From NCBI GenBank assembly GCA_037127255.1, contig JBANSL010000018.1, positions 16,899,175 to 16,963,174 on the forward strand: a stretch of 64,000 nucleotides of DNA, written 5' to 3'. The translations under genes were made by a program, and so were the position numbers. Positions 56,618 through 64,000 of the stretch are shown piece by piece (position 1 is the stretch's first letter; every line of letters begins with the position of its first letter). The notes under the pieces are model-generated. The model worked only from the letters and a program-made list of their open reading frames with translations, did not search any database and was not told the DNA's origin. The stretch comes from Persicaria tinctoria. Its lineage: Eukaryota > Streptophyta > Magnoliopsida > Caryophyllales > Polygonaceae.

Positions 56618-58328
56618 ATGGTCGGAACCAACTTCATGGATGAAATGGACTGCGGCAACTTCTTTGACCATATCGACGATTTGCTTGAATTCCCCAGCGA
56701 CGAACTCGACACCGGTTTTGTTGGCGGTTGCGGAGATAGCGACGCTTTTCCGAGCGTTTTGCCCGGAGGCTCGTCGGCAGGGGCGCTGCTTGGCTTTAAC
56801 TCTGTGTTTTCCGGCAACTCCGCGTCCGACCTCTCCGCCGAAATCTCTGTTCCGGTAAGAAGAACACCAAATCGAATTCCATGATTTTTATCCTTTTTTA
56901 AAAAGTTTTATCTGGATTTTCTTTCTCATTTTTTGATACTGTTTGTCTAAATTGAGTGTTTGGAGTTGAGTATTTAAGAATATGCGCGTCATGTGATTGT
57001 GCTCTACTCCGTATTATTTATGGCGAATTGATGGATGGAAGAATTAGGAATTTTATGGATTTCCCTGTTCTGAGTATCAATCTTTAATTAAAGAAATTTT
57101 TTTATTATGGAATTTTGCAATTTAAATGGTTTTTATTGCGTACTACTCCGTATATGATTGCCAGCTACCAGTGGGATGGGTGCCAATTTGTGATTTACTG
57201 CTGTGATGTTATCAATTATCATCATCTTCATCATGCAAAGAAAAAATGGCCTTGGCGTGGTGTGATTGCACATGGGTCCACATTCACATTAGTTAGTGAC
57301 AGCGGATATGATTTGTATGCCTTTTAAAAAAAAATTGGATAGGTTCTGCCCGTTGATTTTGGGGTTTAAGTTGTTTATTGAATTATTAATTGAGATAAAA
57401 TTGAATTGTCTGAACAGTTGAAGTGTTTGAATTTTTTACTGTATCATTTAGAGTTTGAACCAAATATGCAGTGGGTTGAATTGAATTGATGATTGATAAT
57501 TTCTGAGCACTTATATTAGTTATTATGCTTACCTTTCAGTATGAGGACATTGTTCAGCTCGAATGGATGTCGAATTTCATGGATGATTCCTTCTCTGGTG
57601 GAGGAATGACCATGGAGAAGAGCAGTGTCTCCTCCACCACGGGCACCTCCCAGCCCCAATTCCAGACGTCGAGCCCAGTCTCAGTGCTCGAGAGCAGCAG
57701 CTCGTGCTCCGACAGCAAGGCTGTTCCGGTTAGCCATGAGAAGAGGGCGCGGAGCAAGCGCCCCCGCCCAGCGATCTTCAACCCTCGCCCTGCCATTCAG
57801 CTAATCTCGCCATCATCGTCAGTCACCGAGAACCCCTTCCAGGCCGCTTTTGTCCCCTGCGGCTCGTCTGAATCTGTGGCCAACTCTGCTGAGTCTCGGC
57901 CCTTGAAGCAGGCCGTGGGCGATCAGCCTAAGAAGAAGAAGAAGACCAAGAATTCGAACCTTGGAGTCGCTAACCAGAACCCGAATCCTAACCCAAATGC
58001 AGCTCCTCTGCCTGTGAGGAAATGCATGCACTGTGAGATAACCAAGACCCCGCAATGGAGGGCAGGGCCAATGGGCCCGAAAACCCTTTGCAATGCTTGC
58101 GGTGTTCGTTTTAAGTCAGGCCGCCTCTTCCCCGAGTACAGGCCAGCCGCCAGCCCAACATTCATCCCATCGGTTCACTCCAACTCCCACAAGAAGGTGA
58201 TCGAGATGAGGAGCAGTACCTCTGCAGACAAGCCAGCGGTGCCCGACAACCTAGCAAGCTCGATAACACCCATTGCCGAGCAGCCTGTTCTCATCCCGCG
58301 AAGCGATCATCTTCCCACCTGCGTCTGA
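56618..58328 (+). CDS. GATA zinc-finger transcription factor, subfamily A/I, 2 exons
   Basis: Exons 56618-56854 and 57540-58328 join in phase 0 at GT..AG sites to give 341 residues. The single class-IV finger C-x2-C-x18-C-x2-C uses C241, C244, C263 and C266 ([20 protein letters not shown], then [20 protein letters not shown]), followed by a basic tail; it binds WGATAR sites in the nucleus. The acidic N-terminus ([19 protein letters not shown]) and [12 protein letters not shown] are typical of plant subfamily I factors such as GATA5, 8, 9 and 12. Basic runs [10 protein letters not shown] (147-156) and KKKKKTK (210-216) are likely nuclear signals. The start ATG gives this conserved N-terminus. 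Which paralogue it is cannot be settled here. Confidence 0.95.
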
Positions 58329-59357
58329 GGAGATGGAAGAAGCTAGCAGTGACAGTGCACCATTTTCATCCAACATGAAAACTGTTTGGTACTTGGCTTT
58401 GTGTTATCTTTGTCATTCACATCAAATTTGTTGGTTCATTTATTTTCTTTCCAAAAAAAAAAAAATTTTGTACAGAGATGGAACTTTAGGTGGCCAGTTA
58501 AGTTTAGCCTTAGAAGAAGAGATGAAAATCAAGATTAGTAATCTTCTTGCAAGTTGCAGAAAAATGGTTAGAAGTGCAAATTGAAGATCTTATAGTTAAG
58601 CTCTCTTTAGATAAACTAGAGTATTGCTATTTCTTTACCTTCTTTTTTTTTACATCTTTAGGTCATTTTGTAAGGTCAGTAGGGTATATCAGAGCCTTGG
58701 GTTTGTTTTCTTTCCCTTCCATTATATATTTTTTTGACCTTATTGTATGGGGATTCTTTTTGCAGTTGAAATTTGTTATCAGATTTGGATCATCTCTTCA
58801 GTGTTGTTCTAAAGTTGTTCACAGCTATCTTTGCATTTACATTTGGTTGCCCAGGGTATTGGGTAGGGACTACTCTCTCTGTCTCGGTTCTGGAATTTGT
58901 TGTTCAACGTTCATCGAATTAGAGTCGGTCATGACATTTTGTAGGCCCTATTCAAATTCAGAAATTAAGGGTCTCAACTCTAAACAACAAAATTTGAGGG
59001 TCCGACAAATCAAGATGGTAACCAACATTTTGAGGGTCTTTACGAATTAAGACCTCTTTGAACAAAATCAGTGCTGTTGTATATGGTTAGTGTTATATAC
59101 TTTTTGCAAAACTTCAAATAGATAATAACTTTACTATTTAGGAACCAGTGTTACGTACATTACATTCATGATTCATGTCATTTATCAAGCACCCAACATG
59201 ACCAAGATGTTTACAATATGGGACCATGTATTTATTAAATTCATTAAATGTTCGAAAATTTTAATTTGTGTTTGATAGAGTAGGACCTCTTAAGCATCAT
59301 GGTCGAATTTGATTGTATATCCTTCCATATATGTATAGTTTGATATATACTTCTTCC
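58329..59357. other. 3' flank of the GATA gene, no other gene
   Basis: It probably includes the 3' untranslated region in the first few hundred bases. The ORFs at 58273-58584 and 58547-59050 are T-rich and have no recognisable domain. Confidence 0.45.
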
Positions 59358-59475
59358 GCCCCTGATGGGATGGCCCAATGGTAAAGGATGAGAGGGTTTA
59401 ATGGGAGGTTCCGGTTCGATCACTGCATTTACCATCAAATTTCAAATGTGAGTAACCCCCGTTATAAAAATACAG
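59358..59475 (+). repeat. SINE-like tRNA-derived sequence
   Basis: GATGGGATGGCCCAATGGTA fits an A box and TTCCGGTTCGATCAC, about 40 bases on, fits a B box. The body then reads GTGAGTAACCCCCGTTATAA. No tail or target duplication was confirmed, so it is an old copy at best. Confidence 0.45.
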
Positions 59476-60189
59476 GAACATTTTATTTTTATTTGTTTTA
59501 TTTTTAAAAGGAAAATGATTTGAAGGACCGAGCAACCAAAAAAATTAATGTAACACTTATTTTGATCAAATATTTACCACCCTTAGTAAATTAAAATTTT
59601 GAAAGAATAACCATTTTCAAAAATCATTCGTATTTGATTGCGTAAAAAGTTAATGTAACACTTCTTTTGATCAAATTTAAAAGTTAAAATATCACTTAAT
59701 TTAGATCAGAGAGTATCATATAATTTTAAGGGTTGCGGTGGTCTATATTGTCATCCTACCTTTATTTATTTGGCACAAAAATTAGTTGGTGAGTTAGTTA
59801 CTTTGTCATGAAATAGTTTGGACAAAGGTTTTATTGTATATTAGTGCACAGTTGTGATTAACTTGCCTCTCGATATGTCAATATCCATTGATGACCAATA
59901 TACACCACCACTATCATATTTCTTAGTGTACATTAGGTTAATTCCAAACATATGTTTGCTTGTAAACTAGTTGAACACTTGTTTGTGCCAATTGTGCATC
60001 ATATAAAGGAGAAAAAATCACTTTTATTTATCACTTTGAAGGTTGGGGTATAGTCCACTCACTCTTAGACAACCATTATTGGACAATTTAGATTATCTAT
60101 ATATTTATAAAAATCAAAACCATAAAGTCATGGAACTCGAACTAACTAATTGGATACTTATTAAGAACCATAAATGGTCTTTTTTTTTT
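59476..60189. other. Intergenic, no gene seen
   Basis: AT-rich, no supported ORF. CACTTCTTTTGATCAAAT-like words recur near 59555 and 59660. Confidence 0.4.
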
Positions 60190-60258
60190 AATCCCTAATT
60201 AGATATATCTAATATGAGGTGGACTAAACCGTAGATTTCGACTAAAATTTATGTTTTG
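60190..60258 (+). repeat. 69-bp direct repeat, copy 1
   Basis: AATCCCTAATTAGATATATC, GGACTAAACCGTAGATTTCG and ACTAAAATTTATG match the copy at 61049-61117 at about 90 percent or better. The pair bounds a 790-bp stretch with a LINE tail. Confidence 0.8.
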
Positions 60259-60411
60259 TTGGAGACCATCCATCCTTAGGTTCTGTTTGACACAATAATT
60301 AGTAGCTTTTCGGAACTTGCAGTTTGATATTATATAGTTTTAAATGAAATAAGTATATGATTTTAATTTAGTTAAATAACTTTTATGATCTGTAATTCAA
60401 ACAGAATCTCT

Positions 60412-60757
60412 GGCTTTTTGTAGAGGACTAGAACTAGCCCTTGCTAGAGGCTGGAGAAGGATCATCGTAGAAGGAGATAACTTGGAAGCTATAAAGGCTA
60501 TCACAGGAGTCAACACACCTCACTGGGAGATCATGAGACTTACAGAGAAGATCTCAAGATTGATGCAGGAGTTCACTTCGGTTCAGGACCTCAGGTGCAA
60601 CATTGCTACATAGAAGCAAATTCGGTTGCAGACTTCCTAGCTAGAAATAGTACTGAATTAATTTAATCCCTATAACCTCTCTATGAGTAGGGAATTTTGC
60701 AACATCATCCGCCAGGATGATCAAGGATGATCTTCTGACATCATATTGTTTGCCTAC
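60412..60757 (+). pseudogene. LINE RNase H C-terminal fragment with A tail
   Basis: The plus strand shows ESLAFCRGLELALARGWRRI, IVEGDNLEAIKAI and NTPHWEIMRL, the RVT_3 RNase H fold at the end of plant LINE ORF2. A stop interrupts it near 60612, and the fragment ends GCCTACTGTAAAAAAAAAA. Orientation and tail fit a 5'-truncated LINE insertion; a matching target duplication was not found. A MITE-like pair with GTTCTGTTTGA ends (about 60282-60405) lies just upstream. Confidence 0.8.
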
Positions 60758-61048
60758 TGTAAAAAAAAAATAGCTTTTAGGATCAAAGTTTTTCATCAAT
60801 TACGTACTCACCCAAACTTTTCGAAGCTTGTAAGTTTTTATTCACGAGTTTTCATCAACTATCATAACAACTGGGTTTTCTAAATATCATACTAGCTTAT
60901 TAACCTATATTTAACACAAATAAATGAAATAATCCATCAACTTCAGATACACGATTAGCTTAAGCTACCCTATCACCTTCATTTTTTTTACCAAAAATAG
61001 CCTTAATTATCTGAGAACAAAACATTTTTTTTTATGATAGAACATTTT
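60758..61048. other. Short intergenic stretch, no gene
   Basis: AT-rich, nothing recognised. Confidence 0.4.
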
Positions 61049-61117
61049 AATCCCTAATTAAACATATCTAATACGAGGTGGGCTAAACCGTAGATTTCGA
61101 CTAAAATTTATGCTTTG
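61049..61117 (+). repeat. 69-bp direct repeat, copy 2
   Basis: Partner of 60190-60258, including GGGCTAAACCGTAGATTTCG and ACTAAAATTTATGC. Confidence 0.8.
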
Positions 61118-62160
61118 GATTATGTTATATCATCTAGATGAGAACTCAATTGGGTAATGTGTCCCTTTCAAAAGTTGGGCCAATACCCTCTTATTGGAAA
61201 AATGAATGGTGACATCTCACTTCCCCTATGGTCTCAATATCATTGTGGTACTATCTTTCATTTACCTCCAACTACCAAACTTATATTTGCATTTTTCCAC
61301 CAACTTAGTTTTTATAATTTAACCACACACACACTATTCAGAAATTCTCGAGCTTCATTATTAAGCTTTTTTTCTCATTGGGGACAATATTGCATGTGTT
61401 ACTGCATGCAACCATCCAAGGCACATTATGTCACATCATCGTTCATAATAAATGAGCCATGTGGAAAAGTTCATGAATGATATGATGCATCAAAACGTGC
61501 ATGCAGGGCATGGGTTTTTGGCCGGCTTAGCCATATACACTGCATAGAACTTGGCTTATTCTAATACTTAATTTATTTAAGTCCAACATATTAATTATTT
61601 TTAATTAATAGTTCAATCTAAAGATCTATTTATATTACTACACTATAACCGATCATTCAACTTGTTATTGAAAATTATCCATGATGAAAGAAAAAAGGAA
61701 TTTTTTTATGCAATATCATATATGTTAAAGTGAAAAACAAACCAAAACTAGCTACTATAAATAACTATTTAAAAAGAAAAGGTGGGAGAGTATAGTCCAT
61801 TTATAGTTTAAGATATATTGTTAATTTTTTTAATTATTACTCTTTTCTTCTAACTTTTCATATAAAATTTATTTGGTTTCCCTGACCCTTATTTCAGTCA
61901 CTCATTTGATTAAATAATAACCTTATATCTTATACTCCTCTAATCATTACCCCTCCTATCTTATTTTTTATACAAAAAATAGCATTCTTCTCTTATCTAG
62001 ATAAAATTTATTATATAAAATTTGTTTTCATTCCGTTTACCTTACGTAATTATACCAAACGAGCCCAAAACCTTAGCCACTTCTAAAAATCTCTATGTTT
62101 TCAAGGGTTTTTCAAAAGCAAAACTGCAACCAGTCAATTAGTTATTGGTAAAATCAATTT
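61118..62160. other. Intergenic, no gene seen
   Basis: The ORF at 61157-61480 has no recognisable domain. The rest is AT-rich. Confidence 0.4.
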
Positions 62161-62401
62161 TAATAAGGCCCAAATCCACTATTGGCCCGTTTCCGTAGTT
62201 TAATTTGGGCTGGCCCAATGAATCACAATATTAAGGTAGTTGATTCACCGGGGACCGGCCCAACACCTCTACCGATTTCTTCAGAACCCCTTTAATATCA
62301 GTTACGAAACCCTAGTACGCCAGAGCTAGAGGCGCGGCGATACCTTGATCCAGAGCTTCTCTTAGAGAGATCGAGTGAGAGAGAAAGGAGCAAGGTCGAC
62401 A
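62161..62401 (+). promoter_or_regulatory. Promoter and leader of the RPS19 gene
   Basis: Three site-II-type words lie upstream: GGCCCA at 62167-62172, TTGGCCCG at about 62182 and TGGGCTGGCCCA at 62206-62217. A telo box AAACCCTA is at 62307-62314. Site II plus a telo box is the known signature of plant ribosomal-protein promoters, linked to TCP-type and growth regulation. CT/GA-rich leader sequence follows. Confidence 0.75.
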
Positions 62402-63855
62402 ATGGCTACCGTCAAAGATGTTTCGCCTCACGAGTTCGTCAAGGCATACGCCTCTCACCTCAAGCGGTCCGGCAAGGTTCGTTATTTTTTTTCACACTCA
62501 CTGATTCCATTTCCTGCAATAAAAGTTGAATTTTCGTAGTTTTTACTGTCGAATGTTTGCGTGTTGGCCGCTAGATAGGTTTTTTGCTCTGTTGTGTTTG
62601 TGATTTTCGGTTCATCTTAGTCTTGCTTCTGTTAGGCTGATTTGGAATGCTCGATCTTGAATGAAAAGTGAAAACTAATTGTTTGTGGTATGAGTTATGA
62701 TGGAAATTAACATCTGTGAACAATGATCAATGGAGATTTTGTGGATTTCAACAGTCATAAGTGGTGTGGATAATTAACATATAACATCTGTGAACAAATG
62801 CCAGAAGCTTGTATATTTTCTTGTCGTTATACAGTTGAATGTGGCCAGATAATGATTATTATGCTGTTGGTGGATTGTGCTGGGGGTGATTGTTTACACA
62901 TTGGTTATTGATCTTTGTTTCCCCTATTATTTGAAGGTCTATAGGATGATAAAATTTAACAATTCATTGATGCAGCTTGGTCAGATCGTAGGTGAAGTTC
63001 AGTAATGGGGGATAACTAGAGCAACTGGTTTCATGCTTGAATGTGTAATGTCAGTTTCGTAGGGTCTCCATTGCAGCACTTAACTTATGATTTAAATTTT
63101 CATAAATTGCTTTTATATGCAATCGGGTCTGCTCTAATTTGCTCTTTCTACGTTTTTTTGCCCTCCATGTTTATTATGTATCTAGTGCAGCACTAAATTA
63201 TGAATTCAATTGCCATTACCTGCCTTTTCTACTTTTTTGATTCCTTTTGATGCCGTCTGCAAATTTGGCTTGGTTGATTGATTATAGTTATTTTCTGATT
63301 GAAGGTGGAGTTGCCGCACTGGACAGACATTGTGAAAACTGGAACCCTCAAGGAGCTTGCTCCTTATGATGCTGACTGGTACTTCATTAGAGCCGGTATG
63401 TCACTGCTGCAACCTTCACAATGCTTTGCTTGGAAAAAATCTAAAATTGACACCTTCTGTTATTCTGACATCTCTATTTCTTCTCTATGGCAGCTTCAAT
63501 GGCCAGGAAAATCTACTTGAGGGGTGGTGTTGGAGTAGGCGGTTTCAAGAGGATCTATGGAGGCAGCAAGAGAAATGGAAGCCGCCCTCCTCATTTCGGC
63601 AAGAGCAGTGGTGCTGTTGCCCGTAACATCCTCCAGCAGTTGCAGAACATGAATATTGTTGAGCTAGACCCTAAGGGGTGAGTTACTTTTGCCTAGTTTC
63701 AGTTCATGTTCAATTTGGTTTTTTGTTTTCATGTGCAATTTGCATTTTGTTAAACTTATATTCTTGTATATGCCAGTGGAAGGAGAATCACATCCAGTGG
63801 AAGGCGTGATCTGGATCAAGTTGCTGGAAGAATCATTGCTCCTGTTGAAGAGTGA
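62402..63855 (+). CDS. RPS19: 40S ribosomal protein eS19 (RPS19), 4 exons
   Basis: Exons 62402-62476, 63305-63395, 63494-63677 and 63777-63855 give 142 residues, the usual size. The product sits in the small-subunit head and is needed for 18S rRNA maturation. Visible blocks: [80 protein letters not shown] and [15 protein letters not shown]. Phases agree across all junctions. Exon 2 follows the less common acceptor TTGAAG rather than CAG or TAG. The start ATG encodes the conserved N-terminus. No sign of decay; a true gene, not a processed copy, since introns are kept. Confidence 0.96.
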
Positions 63856-64000
63856 GTTGAGAGTTTTTGCTCTAGCATCCCATAGACAATCTTTAGATGC
63901 GTGTTCTCGTTGTTTCATCCTGTTTTTCTCTGTTCTCTTTTCCATTCTAAAGTGGAGGTAGATGCAAAGTGGACTTGAATCGTTCAATCATTCTCGTGTA
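63856..64000. other. 3' flank of RPS19
   Basis: Untranslated or intergenic sequence to the window end; no feature recognised. Confidence 0.4.

Noticed and set aside
58273..59050. ORFs downstream of the GATA gene
   Set aside because: T-rich 3' flank, no domain, and the first overlaps the GATA coding end in another frame.
62985..63004. Extra RPS19 exon between GCAG and GTGAAG near 62976-62993
   Set aside because: It would disrupt the conserved junction between SGK and VELP; the four-exon model gives the full conserved protein.

Overview
This window is nuclear DNA of a flowering plant, probably a core eudicot. The evidence is three intron-containing plant genes with GT..AG splice sites, AT-rich intergenic DNA, many plant-type transposable elements and a nuclear copy of plastid ycf2. 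The species cannot be read from the sequence; an asterid is only a guess.

Host genes, all on the + strand: (1) 12417-17648, an eight-exon gene for ribophorin I (oligosaccharyltransferase subunit 1), with a 473-residue product close in length to the short plant OST1B form; (2) 56618-58328, a two-exon class-IV zinc-finger GATA transcription factor of 341 residues, with a probable leader intron and short upstream ORFs; (3) 62402-63855, a four-exon gene for ribosomal protein eS19 (RPS19) of 142 residues, behind a telo-box and site-II promoter. The three genes share no pathway; they are islands in repeat-rich DNA.

Layout. 1-346 is the end of a CACTA element. 690-2815 and 7965-8835 are tandem arrays built on TGTCACCAC. 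3126-4140 and 7639-10683 look like related Mutator-like (MULE) pieces with GC-rich gene-like islands. 4157-4680 is a LINE scrap. 4868-6847 is a MULE with a perfect 9-bp target-site duplication (TSD) and a hAT nested in its left arm. 18474-19070 is a hAT carrying a Stowaway-like hairpin. 19938-20560 holds Tourist-like MITEs invaded by a SINE. 23364-26049 is an internally deleted Copia element with almost identical LTRs. 26131-32530 is a decayed Copia whose 5' LTR was hit by a hAT and contains a ycf2 fragment. 33340-35143 holds two large fold-back elements. 35424-38467 holds two LINE insertions. 38580-39137 is a hAT, 39746-39969 a solo LTR and 40180-45206 a Ty3 chromovirus. 49296-51954 is a Copia gag region split by a hAT with GC-rich cargo. 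The rest is AT-rich sequence with no gene seen.

I found no new biological system. The notable content is structural: at least five hAT insertions (three with perfect and two with one-mismatch 8-bp TSDs), several exact nesting events, and organelle DNA inside a retrotransposon LTR. No CRISPR, operon or canonical tRNA/rRNA gene was seen. Retroelement genes are described as broken copies only.
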